DNA of 64,000 bases from CAYYYW01 sp964476245 (GTDB lineage: Bacteria > Patescibacteriota > Microgenomatia > UBA1406 > HO2-37-13b): positions 16,307 to 80,306 of the forward strand of contig CAYYYW010000004.1 of the NCBI GenBank assembly GCA_964476245.1, given 5' to 3'. This document shows positions 7,477 to 16,567 of the stretch, piece by piece. A program made the translations under genes and the position numbers. How positions within the stretch are numbered: the stretch's first letter is position 1; the number at the start of each line of letters is the position of its first letter. Under the pieces are notes generated by a model. That model was not told the DNA's origin, searched no databases, and saw only the letters and a list, made by a program, of their open reading frames with translations.

Positions 7477-9258
7477 ATGACATTCAAAAAATTGGCTAAA
7501 TATTTTGAGCAAATGGAAAATACCTCGTCACGTTTAGAGATAACTCGTATTTTGGCGGAGCTTTTTAAAAAAATAAACAATGAAGAAATCGAAAAAATAT
7601 TATATCTTCTTCAGGGCAGAGTGGCGCCTTTGTATGAAAAAACAGATTTTGGCATCGGGGAAAAAACGTTGCTTAAGGCAATCGCTGTCTCCCTCAACGT
7701 AGAAAAAAAACTTTTTGTCAGTCATTACAAAAGAATCGGCGACTTGGGAAAAACAGTTGAGGAATTCCGTCACAAGATAATAACCATAGAGGAAAAAGAC
7801 CTTTCTATTGGTGAAGTTTTTGCTATTTTGAAAAAAATAACCACAACCGGCGGTGAAGGATCGCAGGAGGTAAAACTCTCTCTTCTCTCTCAATTGATTA
7901 AATCATTAGACTCCCTTTCTTGCCGCTATTTAGTCCGGATTCCCACTAACACGTTGCGCTTGGGATTTTCTGACATGACGATTTTGGATGCCTTTTCTTG
8001 GATGTTGAAAGACGATAAAAGCCTGCGATCAGTAATTGAAAAAAACTATCATGTCAGACCCGATCTTGGATTAATAGGTAGAATTTTAAAAGAAAGAGGC
8101 ATTTCCGGCTTAAAAGAAATAAAACCCGCCATATTTATTCCGATACTTATGATGCGAGCCGAGCGATTATCAAGCGCCAAAGAAATTATTGAAAAAATTG
8201 GTACTTGTTCGGTTGAACCCAAATACGACGGATTTAGATTGCAGATTCATTTCAAAAAAGGCGAAGTTAAACTTTATTCTCGAAATTTAGAAGACGTAAC
8301 CTACATGTATCCTGACTTGGTTAAGGCGGCCAAAAACCAAATGATAGGCCAGGAAATGATTTTTGAGGGTGAGGCGATTGGTTTTAATCCGGTTACCGGT
8401 GACTTTTTACCCTTCCAAGAAACCGCTCAACGAAAGAGAAAATACGGGATTGAAGAAAAGGCAAAAGAAATCCCTTTAAAACTTTTCGTTTTTGAACTGC
8501 TTTATTTAAACGGGACAAGTCTAATAGAGACACCTTTTCTTAAGAGGAGAAAGGAACTGTTAAAAGTAATTAAAAAAACCGGCGATATTTTTTCCGAAAC
8601 AATTTTTTTGGCCGACGACAAAATCATTAACAAACCAAAAGAGCTTGATCTTTTATTTGAAGAAGCAGTTTCCAAAGGGCTTGAAGGCATCGTTGTCAAG
8701 AAATTAGACGGAATATATCAGGCCGGAGCCCGCGGCTGGAACTGGATTAAGTATAAGCGGAGCTATAGTTCCAAACTTCAAGATACAATTGACTGTTTGG
8801 TCATGGGTTATGATATGGGACGCGGGAAAAGAACAGATTTTGGCATGGGGGCTTTTTTAGCCGGGGTTTATGATGACAAACAGGATAAATTTGTCACCGT
8901 GGCTAAAATTGGCACGGGCTTGTCGGATGAAGAATGGCGCCAATTAAAAGTTCAAAGTTCAAAGTTCAAAGTTCAAAAAAAACCAAATCGGTATGAAGTT
9001 GATAAAGCAATGGAATGTGATGCTTGGATAACACCGGAGATAGTGGTGGAAATTAGGGCCGATGAACTATCAAGGTCTTCGGTTCACACCGCCGGAAGGA
9101 AAATGAAATTGACAAAAACAGGTCAGGCAATAGAAATTGATGTCCCCGGCTACGCTTTGCGTTTTCCTCGTCTTGAACGGTTCCGCTACGACAAGAGACC
9201 CGAAGAGGTAACAACCCTGAAAGAAGTAGAGGGAATGTTTAAGCAACAAGGAAAATGA
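7477..9258 (+). CDS. ATP-dependent DNA ligase, archaeal/LigB-like replicative type
   Basis: 593 residues, the full length of archaeal ligases (about 550-600). Order: an N-terminal helical DNA-binding domain (to about residue 215), then the adenylation domain with the active-site Lys in EPKYDGFR (K249), motif III-like FELLYLNG, motif IV EGIVVKKLDG, motif V WNWIKYKRSY, and an OB domain with DCLVMGYDMGRGKR. It seals nicks using ATP. The OB domain contains a basic loop encoded by a 7-mer repeat. Bacteria normally rely on the NAD-dependent LigA; no ligA is in this window, so whether this replaces it is unknown. The last codon overlaps the DUF4012 start by four bases. Confidence 0.92.
   Translation: MTFKKLAKYFEQMENTSSRLEITRILAELFKKINNEEIEKILYLLQGRVAPLYEKTDFGIGEKTLLKAIAVSLNVEKKLFVSHYKRIGDLGKTVEEFRHKIITIEEKDLSIGEVFAILKKITTTGGEGSQEVKLSLLSQLIKSLDSLSCRYLVRIPTNTLRLGFSDMTILDAFSWMLKDDKSLRSVIEKNYHVRPDLGLIGRILKERGISGLKEIKPAIFIPILMMRAERLSSAKEIIEKIGTCSVEPKYDGFRLQIHFKKGEVKLYSRNLEDVTYMYPDLVKAAKNQMIGQEMIFEGEAIGFNPVTGDFLPFQETAQRKRKYGIEEKAKEIPLKLFVFELLYLNGTSLIETPFLKRRKELLKVIKKTGDIFSETIFLADDKIINKPKELDLLFEEAVSKGLEGIVVKKLDGIYQAGARGWNWIKYKRSYSSKLQDTIDCLVMGYDMGRGKRTDFGMGAFLAGVYDDKQDKFVTVAKIGTGLSDEEWRQLKVQSSKFKVQKKPNRYEVDKAMECDAWITPEIVVEIRADELSRSSVHTAGRKMKLTKTGQAIEIDVPGYALRFPRLERFRYDKRPEEVTTLKEVEGMFKQQGK
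8949..8976 (+). repeat. Heptanucleotide repeat inside the ligase gene
   Basis: Four perfect tandem copies of AGTTCAA. Read in frame they give K-V-Q-S-S-K-F-K-V-Q within the OB-domain loop. The frame stays open on both sides. Confidence 0.85.
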
Positions 9259-11540
9259 AATTTATATCATTAATAACAGAAGAAGTAAAACAATCAGCCA
9301 AGGCTTTGTTTGTTTTTAGAAAAACAATGCCTCTTGTCGGATTTTTAAAAAACAAGCTTGATCAATATCAATACGAAATCTTTTCTTCAGCCATACTTCC
9401 TAAACGGCTTGACCAATTTAAATATATTTTTATTTTTGACGAAAAAAAAGCCATTAATAAAATAGAAACACAGAGCAATGAGTTTCTAAAGGTAGGCAAA
9501 CATCAAATTTTCATAATCTTAATCAATCAAAGAAAAAAGATGGAAAAATTAGCGGATTTTCTGGTTACAAAAAACTTAGACAATGTAAAAATTATTAACA
9601 CCGACGAAGAGTCGATTAACAGTGAGGAATTAGCGGAAAAAATTCTTTGGTTTATGTTTTCCAGATCAAAAGAAAGAGTTTTAAATTTGGAAAGATTAAT
9701 TAGTAAAAGGATGGTTAGGATTAAAAAAAAACCGACAGGGCCAAGCTTAAAAATCAGTAAAAAAAGGATTTTTTTATTATTTTGTCTCATTTTCTTTTTT
9801 GTCGAAACCTTTTTCATTTTTCCCCTTCTGGGTACGGGATTTTTTCTTTATCAAGCTACCCGCGCAATTGAAAATGAAAAATTGCAGGAATCTAAGAACT
9901 ATTTGGGTTATGCTTTGCCTCTGCTTTCTTTGACAAAAAAGACCTATTCTTTTTCCAGGCCGATTTTTTCTTTTTTTTACTTGACTCTTTTGCCGGATGA
10001 GATTATTTCTCTTGAAGAAAACAGTTATTCGCTTCTTCAAACTGTTTTTGAAACCATGGAAAACGGGAAAAAAATTATTCCATTAGTGCTCGGCGATAAA
10101 GAAAGCCAGGGAAAAATGGAATTATTGACCCGTTTAGCTAAGTTTAAGTCGCAAACAGAGGAATTGTCAAAAAAAATATCTTTAATATCGCAAAAGATGA
10201 ATTATAACGTAAAAAAAATTCAACAAATAAAAGTGAAATTAATTGAAGTAGAAGAAACAATTAATCAGCTGAAAAAATTACTGATCCATCTTGATGAATT
10301 GGCGGGAAAAAACGAAGAAAAAAACTATCTTATTTTATTCCAAAACAACATGGAGCTTAGACCCGGCGGTGGTTTTATTGGCTCGTTTGGTATTTTGACT
10401 TTTGCCGATCATAAATTAAAAAATTTAAAAATAGAGGATGTTTATGAAGCCGATGGTCAATTAAAAGCCCATATTGAGCCGCCGGCGGCCATTAAAAAAT
10501 ATTTTAACCAACCTCATTGGTTTCTGCGAGATTCAAATTTTTCTCCCGACTTTCAGGAAAATTTAGAAAAAGCGGAATTTTTTTTGGAAAAAGAAATAGG
10601 CCTGACTGATTTCGACGGCGGAATAGGGATCACTACCACGGCAATTAATTATCTTTTGGAGGGGTTTGGCGATGTTTATCTGCCTGACTATGACGAAACG
10701 ATCAACAAAGACAATTTTTATATAAAAACCCAATTTTATGCGGAAAAAAATTTTTTTCCTGGATCGATCCAAAAAAAAACATTTTTGTCCTCATTGATAA
10801 AAACATTGTTGTTAAGGCTAGAAGATGCCTCTTATAAAAAATTGGCCGACGCTCTAAAGCGATCCTTAGCAGAGAAACAAATCGTTTTGCATTTCAAAAA
10901 TGAAAATCTAAACGAAGATGTTAATTTGTTTGGTTGGGGAGGAAAAATGGTTGTGCCCAAATGCGCCGAGCAACTACAAAACTGTGTTGCCGACAATTTT
11001 TTCCCAGTTGACGCTAATTTAGGCGTAAATAAAGCTAATTTTTTTCTCAGCCGGTTAATAAATTTTAAGGTAAAAATTAAGGAAGACGGAGAAATCGAAG
11101 ACCTTCTGTCTTTAACTTTTAAAAACGATTCGCCATCGGAAATTTTTCCCGGCGGTACATACAAAAATTACTTTCAGACTTTTTTACCCAAAGATTCTTT
11201 AGTTAAACAGGTGACCAAAAATGGTGTTTTGATTGAAGATTATGAAGAAAGAGACGAAAATCAATTTAAAATCGTCGCCTTTTATTTTGAAGTTCCTCCT
11301 AAACAAACCACGGAAATTAAAATTAATTACCTTTTGAAAGAAAAAATTGTTAAGGGGAGAGGGGTATACCAATTGGTTGCCCAAAAACAAATAGGTTCGA
11401 CCAACAATGATCTTGTTTTAGAATTTTATTTTCCCAAGAATGTTTACGTAATAAACAAAAACTTTTCCTCCCTTGCAAAAGAGGACAATTTAATTTACAA
11501 TACAAATCTATCAACTGATAGAATTTTTTTTATTGAATTA
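9255..11540 (+). CDS. DUF4012-domain membrane protein, 3' end lost in an assembly gap
   Basis: At least 762 residues. A divergent N-terminal domain (1-160) precedes one strong membrane helix (IFLLFCLIFFFVETFFIFPL, about residues 175-194). A coiled-coil-rich stretch (about 290-350) leads to the DUF4012 signature NYLILFQNNMELRPGGGFIG near residue 357. DUF4012 proteins are large, membrane-anchored, extracytoplasmic proteins common in CPR bacteria and Actinobacteria, often near polysaccharide genes; their activity is unknown. The frame runs into 100 N; the first bases after them carry an in-frame stop in some registers, so only a few residues may be missing. Confidence 0.82.
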
Positions 11541-11640
11541 NNNNNNNNNNNNNNNNNNNNNNNNNNNNNNNNNNNNNNNNNNNNNNNNNNNNNNNNNNNN
11601 NNNNNNNNNNNNNNNNNNNNNNNNNNNNNNNNNNNNNNNN
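11541..11640. other. Assembly gap of 100 N
   Basis: The flanks (ending GAATTA and starting TAAAAACAAG) share only TA, so unlike the other two gaps no convincing overlap can be seen. The true gap length is unknown. Confidence 0.95.
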
Positions 11641-11650
11641 TAAAAACAAG

Positions 11651-12424
11651 ATGAAAAAAAAGTCGCCCAAAAAACAGGAAAAAAATAAACCCAAAAAAAC
11701 AGGAAGCACTGACAAAATTCAGCTCGTTGTTGAAAAGCGCAATGTTTTCGGCAAAAAATTGAAAGGTTTAAGAAAACAGGGAAAGCTGCCGGCCAACATC
11801 TTCGGTGAAGATATCAAGTCTCAAGCGGTTATGTTATCGGTGAAAGAATTTTTTAGAGCATACCGAAAAGCTGGTCAAACGCAGATAGTTTATCTTCAGT
11901 TAGAAAACAAGGAAGAATTGCCGGTTTTGATTCAAGAAGTTCAACATCACCCGGTGACTAATTTTTTACTGCACACCGACTTTCGCAAAGTTAATTTGAA
12001 GAAAAAAATCGAAACTGACGTACCCGTTAAATTTGTTGGCGAATCAGAGGCGGTTATCCAAAGCAAAGGAATCCTTTTAACTATGACGGAGTCGTTAAGA
12101 GTTGAGGCGTTACCGGAAGCTATTCCTAGCATGTTTGAGGTTAACATCTCGCCTCTTAAGGAATTAAATGATGAAATAAAAGTCAAAGACATCAAAATAA
12201 TTGGAGAGTATATAATCAAGGAAACGCCTGAAAAAACAATTGTTCGCATCACCGCTCACAAAGAGGAAACAGTAGAGACTCAGGTTGTTGCTCCGGAGAC
12301 GGTTGAAGTAACAACAGAGAAAAAAGCAGAGGAAGAAGCTCCCGCCGAGGGAGAAAAAGCCGCAACCGCTCCTAAAAAAGAAACAAAGACGGAGGCAGCT
12401 CCAACTAAAAAAGAAAAGAAATAA
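11651..12424 (+). CDS. rplY: 50S ribosomal protein L25 (CTC/TL5 family)
   Basis: 257 residues. A lysine-rich lead (MKKKSPKKQEKNKPKK) precedes the 5S-rRNA-binding L25 domain (about 22-115; KRNVFGKKLKGLRKQGKLPA). Next comes the CTC beta domain (about 116-205; TDVPVKFVGESEAV...KGILL), then an acidic and basic low-complexity tail rich in Glu, Ala and Lys. It binds 5S rRNA in the large subunit. The start lies 11 bases after the gap, so a start inside the gap cannot be ruled out, but the ATG here gives a natural N-terminus. GAPDH follows 19 bases later. Confidence 0.9.
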   Translation: MKKKSPKKQEKNKPKKTGSTDKIQLVVEKRNVFGKKLKGLRKQGKLPANIFGEDIKSQAVMLSVKEFFRAYRKAGQTQIVYLQLENKEELPVLIQEVQHHPVTNFLLHTDFRKVNLKKKIETDVPVKFVGESEAVIQSKGILLTMTESLRVEALPEAIPSMFEVNISPLKELNDEIKVKDIKIIGEYIIKETPEKTIVRITAHKEETVETQVVAPETVEVTTEKKAEEEAPAEGEKAATAPKKETKTEAAPTKKEKK

Positions 12425-12443
12425 TATATAATAAATTCATTTT

Positions 12444-13457
12444 ATGAAAACCCTAAACATTGGTTTAAATGGGTTTGGAAGAATTGGAAGAAGTTTTACC
12501 CGGATTGCTCTTAAGAAAAATCTCTTCAATGTTGTGGTTGTCAACACTCGAAAAACCCCAAACAGCATGTTGGCTTATCTTCTTCAGCATGATTCTGTTT
12601 ACCGCAAGTTTAAGATGGAAGTTAAGGAAGAAGCCGATGGTATCTCGGTTAATGGTAAAAAAATTTTTACTACTCTCCATTCAGCTCCCGAAGAAATTCC
12701 TTGGGAAAAATATCAAGTTGATGTCGTTGTTGACGCCACCGGTGCTTTTACCAAGAAAGAAGAGCTAGAAAAACATATAAAAGGGACGGTAAAAAGAGTT
12801 ATTTTAACAGCGCCGGCTAAAGATGAAGTTACTCCACAAGTGGTTTTGGGAGTAAACGACGATAAAATTAATTGGGAGAAAGAAACGGTTATTTCCAATG
12901 CTTCTTGTACTACTAATTGCGCCGCGCCGATGTTTAAAGTTTTAAACGATAATTTTAAAATTATCTCAGGTTTTTTAACAACTGTTCACGCAGTCACCAT
13001 AACTCAAAGCATGTTGGATGATGCCGGCAAAAACCCTGAACGTTCAAGAGCGGCTTTTTTAAATATTATTCCCTCAACGTCAGGGGCGGCTAAAGCGGTT
13101 GTTAAAACAATCCCCGAACTAAAAGGTAAAATTGAAGTGGGAGCTATTAGAGTGCCCGTTCCTACAGGCTCTTTGTCGGACGTGTCAGCGCTGGTTGAGA
13201 AAAAAACTTCAATTGAGGAAGTAAACGAGGCGTTTAGAAAAGCGGCTGAAGGCAAAATGAAAGGAATTTTACAATACCAAACCGAAGTTCTCGTTTCATC
13301 AGACTACATCGGCTCGCCTTATTCTTGTATTTTTGATGCCAATTATACTAAGGTAATAAATGGAAATAATATTAAGGTTTTTGGTTGGTATGATAATGAA
13401 TGGGGCTATTCTTCAAGACTGGTTGACTTAGTTTGCCAGCTCTCTAATTTTGTTTAA
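12444..13457 (+). CDS. gap: Glyceraldehyde-3-phosphate dehydrogenase
   Basis: 337 residues. It converts glyceraldehyde 3-phosphate, phosphate and NAD(P) to 1,3-bisphosphoglycerate in glycolysis. The Rossmann motif GLNGFGRIGR is at residues 7-16. The catalytic Cys lies in NASCTTNCAAP (C155), and the His in TTVHAVT about 25 residues on. The C-terminal WYDNEWGYSSR is intact. After the second strand the sequence is VVVNTRK: the Asp that usually selects NAD is replaced by Thr and followed by Arg, which could favour NADP. That is inference. No other glycolytic gene is adjacent. Confidence 0.96.
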   Translation: MKTLNIGLNGFGRIGRSFTRIALKKNLFNVVVVNTRKTPNSMLAYLLQHDSVYRKFKMEVKEEADGISVNGKKIFTTLHSAPEEIPWEKYQVDVVVDATGAFTKKEELEKHIKGTVKRVILTAPAKDEVTPQVVLGVNDDKINWEKETVISNASCTTNCAAPMFKVLNDNFKIISGFLTTVHAVTITQSMLDDAGKNPERSRAAFLNIIPSTSGAAKAVVKTIPELKGKIEVGAIRVPVPTGSLSDVSALVEKKTSIEEVNEAFRKAAEGKMKGILQYQTEVLVSSDYIGSPYSCIFDANYTKVINGNNIKVFGWYDNEWGYSSRLVDLVCQLSNFV

Positions 13458-13478
13458 TCTTTTAAGAAGCGATCTCTA

Positions 13479-14042
13479 CTATTGATACAAATTGTGTTTT
13501 CTAATATATTCTTCCACTTTTTCCGGCACTAATCCGGTAATAGATAAGCCCATTTTAATCCGTTTTCTAATTATCGTTGAAGAAAAATTAGTCGTGATCA
13601 GGCCCTTATTTTTAACAATTGAAAAACCTTCTGGCAACTTCTTAATTTGGTAATAACCTCGAGGAAAGACCAAAAAAGGAACGAGCTTAGACAATTGTTT
13701 ATAGTTTTTCCAACGACTAAACTCTTTCAAGGTGTCTGAACCGCAAACCCAGAAATATTTATTGGCCTGGTCTTTTTTTAAAATCCTGACGGTGTCTATA
13801 GTGTAGGTTTCTCCGTTTCTTTTGATATCTAAATCAGAGACTTTAATTTTCTCGGTTTCTAAAAACTTTGTCATATTCAGTCGATGGAGTGGAGAAGCCG
13901 CCATTTTTTTCCAGGGATGAGTATTGGCAGGAAGAAGCCATACTTGATCAATTTTTGTCATTTTTTCCAAAACCTGTTCCGCCACCAACAGATGGCCAAA
14001 GTGAGGTGGATCAAACCGTCCGCCAAAAACAGCAATATTCAT
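13479..14042 (-). CDS. nadD: Nicotinate-nucleotide adenylyltransferase
   Basis: 187 residues. It makes the dinucleotide of nicotinate mononucleotide from ATP in NAD synthesis. The nucleotidyltransferase signature is present: GGRFDPPHFGHLLVA at residues 7-21 with the HxGH-type FGH, and STIIRKRIKMG (ISSTxIR-type) near the C-terminus. The WVCGSDTL block before the middle is typical of NadD rather than CoaD. It overlaps the upstream radical SAM gene by four bases, both on the minus strand. Confidence 0.9.
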   Translation of the reverse strand: MNIAVFGGRFDPPHFGHLLVAEQVLEKMTKIDQVWLLPANTHPWKKMAASPLHRLNMTKFLETEKIKVSDLDIKRNGETYTIDTVRILKKDQANKYFWVCGSDTLKEFSRWKNYKQLSKLVPFLVFPRGYYQIKKLPEGFSIVKNKGLITTNFSSTIIRKRIKMGLSITGLVPEKVEEYIRKHNLYQ

Positions 14043-14884
14043 GTTTTTTTATGAGACAAAATTTTTTGACAGGCTAATTTTAACTTATATTTTTTTATTA
14101 AATCAAAGATAATTTTTTCCAGTTGTTTTTGATATTCAATCTTTTCTGCCTCTTGAAAACTTTTTAATTGACGGGGATAGTCTTTTTTGAGATATAAGAA
14201 TAATCTTTCCTTAATATAACGAGAAAGATTAATATGTTCAACCCAAATTTCGTCAACTTTAGTTTCGGCTAATTTTTGAAAAAGCTTTTCTAAATTTCCT
14301 TTTTCCCAGACAAAATTGGGAAGAAGCGGGCCAACAAAAGCATAGGTTTCAATTCCAGCATCTTTTAATTTCTTAAGAGACTTTATTCGTTCTTCAGCCG
14401 GCGGGGCATAAGTTTCCAAATATTTTGAGACTAAGTCGTCGGTTGAGGTGATTGTCAATCCGACCGACATTTTTTTGATCCTTTTTAGAATATCAATGTC
14501 GCGCAAAACCAACGGAGACTTTGTTAGCAAAGAAACAGAGCCCTTGTATTTAAAATCGGCAATTACTTCAAGACACTTCCTGGTAATTTTATATTTTGCC
14601 TCAAGTCCTTGGTAAGGGTCGGTGACCGAGCCAAAAAAAATTGAACCAAAATTTTTACTCTTTTTCTTTGCCAATTCTTTTTTTAAAACTTCCGCGGCAT
14701 TTATTTTAACGTCAACAAATTCGCCCCATTGCTCTCCCGGATGCTTCCATCTGCCGATAAAACTGGCATAACAATATTTGCAACCAAATCGACAGCCAAC
14801 ATAAGGATTAACAACATAATCAGAAACCGGCAGGCCGGATTTGGTGAGAATTGATTTTGCCCGAATAAGATTTATTTTGTACAT
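14039..14884 (-). CDS. Radical SAM protein, SPL/Rv2578c-like family
   Basis: 281 residues from the ATG at 14884; an upstream start at 14965 would add 27 residues that look non-coding. The cluster motif CX3CX2C is at C31, C35 and C38 (VGCRFGCKYCYASF), preceded by VNPYVGC as in the spore-photoproduct-lyase-like family. Downstream motifs SVTDPYQGLE and SLLTKSPLVLRD are also typical of that family. It would bind a 4Fe-4S cluster and cleave S-adenosylmethionine. The substrate is unknown; homologues are annotated loosely as DNA repair photolyase. It is co-transcribed with nadD. Confidence 0.85.
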   Translation of the reverse strand: MYKINLIRAKSILTKSGLPVSDYVVNPYVGCRFGCKYCYASFIGRWKHPGEQWGEFVDVKINAAEVLKKELAKKKSKNFGSIFFGSVTDPYQGLEAKYKITRKCLEVIADFKYKGSVSLLTKSPLVLRDIDILKRIKKMSVGLTITSTDDLVSKYLETYAPPAEERIKSLKKLKDAGIETYAFVGPLLPNFVWEKGNLEKLFQKLAETKVDEIWVEHINLSRYIKERLFLYLKKDYPRQLKSFQEAEKIEYQKQLEKIIFDLIKKYKLKLACQKILSHKKT

Positions 14885-14984
14885 AAATACAAACGAGATC
14901 CAATAAACGATGTTTCGACTATTTGAATAATCAAAGTGAATTAAACTTTCAATAAAAACGAACATTTCTAGTATAATTTATCCT

Positions 14985-15377
14985 ATGGATAAAAAAAACA
15001 TCCTTTACGTCGCCGCAGGAATAATAATTGCCTTTGTCATTCTTTATGGGGTTTATTGGTTATTAAATCAAAAAGAGTTTTTTAATAGCGTTCCTAAAAA
15101 AACAGACGAAGTTATCTTATATTGGGGAGAAGAATGTCCCCATTGTAAAAACGTTGAGGAATATCTAAAATCTCATCAACAAATAGAAAAGAAGATTAAA
15201 ATTGAAAGAAAAGAAATCCATGATAACAAAACAAATGCGGCAGATTTACAAGATAAAGCAATGGTCTGCAGATATAATTCATCAAAAGGCATCCCAATTC
15301 CATTTTTATATTTTAAAGGCGAATGTATTGTTGGCGATCAGCCAATTATTGACTATTTAAATAAAAAAACTATATGA
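14985..15377 (+). CDS. Membrane-anchored thioredoxin/glutaredoxin-like protein
   Basis: 130 residues. An N-terminal membrane helix (ILYVAAGIIIAFVILYGVYWLL, about 5-26) is followed by a thioredoxin-fold domain with the active site CPHC at about residues 50-53 (YWGEECPHCKNVEEYL). A cis-Pro region (GIPIPFLYFKGECIVGD) lies near 101-117. The redox domain should face outward. The next gene, overlapping by four bases, encodes a four-helix protein whose first helix is led by CPAC, so the pair may exchange disulphides, much like a DsbA-type/VKOR or CcdA pair. Confidence 0.75.
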   Translation: MDKKNILYVAAGIIIAFVILYGVYWLLNQKEFFNSVPKKTDEVILYWGEECPHCKNVEEYLKSHQQIEKKIKIERKEIHDNKTNAADLQDKAMVCRYNSSKGIPIPFLYFKGECIVGDQPIIDYLNKKTI

Positions 15378-15832
15378 TATTTATTCCATCCGTCTACGCA
15401 AATTGCCCGGCGTGTATTGTGGTGGTTGGAGGTGGTCTTTTAATTGCCAAAAAATTAGGCATAGACGATCTTTTGATTTCTATCTGGCTTTCCGGATTGA
15501 ATACAACCATTGCTTTTTGGATTGCCTCAACAATCAAGAATAAAAAATTTAACAATCAAATTATGTGGACGACGGGCTTTTATGTTATTACCTTAGTTTA
15601 CCTTTGGTATAGTAAACAAATAGGACACCTAACCAATAAATTTTGGGGAATAGATAAGGTATTTTTTGGTATAACGCTTGGTTTCTTTGTTTTTTTATTA
15701 GCTGTTTCAACGGACCGTTTTATTCGCAAGAAAAATAAGGGGAAAAGACTGTTTGATTATCAAAGGGTAATTATTCCTTTGTTATTTTTAATCATTACAA
15801 CAGTTATCTTTAAAATATTATTAAAAATTTAA
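15374..15832 (+). CDS. Four-helix membrane protein with CPAC motif, probable redox partner
   Basis: 152 residues. The N-terminus is FIPSVYANCPACIVVVGGGL: a short signal-like stretch with a CxxC motif (CPAC, about residues 12-15) at the start of the first helix. Four hydrophobic segments follow. I do not recognise a named family. Its start overlaps the thioredoxin-like gene, which suggests it passes electrons to or from that protein across the membrane. That is inference from context and the CxxC. Confidence 0.55.
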   Translation: MIFIPSVYANCPACIVVVGGGLLIAKKLGIDDLLISIWLSGLNTTIAFWIASTIKNKKFNNQIMWTTGFYVITLVYLWYSKQIGHLTNKFWGIDKVFFGITLGFFVFLLAVSTDRFIRKKNKGKRLFDYQRVIIPLLFLIITTVIFKILLKI

Positions 15833-15844
15833 TCTTTGTAACTT

Positions 15845-16375
15845 ATGGAAATTGATACGAAACTTAAAAACTTTATGGAAAAAGTTAAAAAAATGGAAAA
15901 AGGAGAGAAGCTGGATTTATCTTCGGACGAAGATCTTTCTATTGCCGTCATGAATTTAATATCAATTGAAGAGCACTTGTTTTTCTCCGGAGGGAAAACA
16001 GGCAAAACCCGATATTTTGAATTATTAAACGAAGTTCGCGAGATGAGAAAACAGCTTTTGAGGTTATTAATTAAAGATTATGAAGGTGAGGTTTGGTGTA
16101 TTAGCAAACATTTATTGGCCGCCTCAATGAGATTAATGGAAGTGGGGACTAAGGCATTGACCAAAGGAGAAAAAGACAAAGCCCACAATTTATTTAAAAA
16201 GTCTTATCATTTATATAATTTATTTTGGGGACTGAATTTAAAGATGGTTGGGTCGGACGAATTAAAGACAATAAATTTTGAAGACAAAGAGGAACCAATA
16301 AAATATAAGGAAAACAGCTTTCTTGGGAAAATAAGTGAGACCATCGGAAAAATTTTAGACTGTTGTAAGGAATAA
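15845..16375 (+). CDS. Conserved hypothetical helical protein
   Basis: 176 residues, no signal peptide or membrane helix. Mostly helical and charged: an N-terminal coiled-coil-like part, then LSIAVMNLISIEEHLFFSGG and VWCISKHLLAASMRLMEVG. I do not recognise a domain name. Cys residues near the end (LDCCKE) could bind metal, but no clear motif is seen. It follows the redox pair by 12 bases and precedes the HypC-like gene by 18, so it may belong to the same transcript. Confidence 0.6.
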   Translation: MEIDTKLKNFMEKVKKMEKGEKLDLSSDEDLSIAVMNLISIEEHLFFSGGKTGKTRYFELLNEVREMRKQLLRLLIKDYEGEVWCISKHLLAASMRLMEVGTKALTKGEKDKAHNLFKKSYHLYNLFWGLNLKMVGSDELKTINFEDKEEPIKYKENSFLGKISETIGKILDCCKE

Positions 16376-16393
16376 AATTGTTAAATTACCAGC

Positions 16394-16567
16394 ATGTGTT
16401 ATTTAAAACCATTAAGAGTAAAAAAAGTTCACGGGAGGGCTGTAATATTAGAGAACAATATTAAAGCATATTACAACAAAAGCATTGGAAGAATTCAGGT
16501 CAATGATGAGGTATTAGTTTATGGTAATTTAATTATTCAAAAAAACAATGAAGGATCAAAATCTTAA
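16394..16567 (+). CDS. hypC: HypC/HybG/HupF-like hydrogenase maturation chaperone (small)
   Basis: 57 residues. It starts MCYLKPLRVKKVHGRAVILE, with Cys at position 2 as in every HypC, where that Cys holds the iron precursor and contacts the hydrogenase large subunit. The rest has the HypC beta-barrel pattern (short strands, RIQVNDEVLVYGNLII in place of the usual VGDYVLVHAGFAI). It is shorter than typical HypC (70-90). The gene overlaps the next one by 20 bases. A maturation protease gene lies 1.7 kb downstream and the hydrogenase subunits 2.7 kb downstream, which supports the call. HypA, B, D, E and F are not in the window. Confidence 0.6.
   Translation: MCYLKPLRVKKVHGRAVILENNIKAYYNKSIGRIQVNDEVLVYGNLIIQKNNEGSKS

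Noticed and set aside
12469..12768. Plus-strand ORF of 99 residues inside gap
   Set aside because: A second frame of the GAPDH gene with no independent support.
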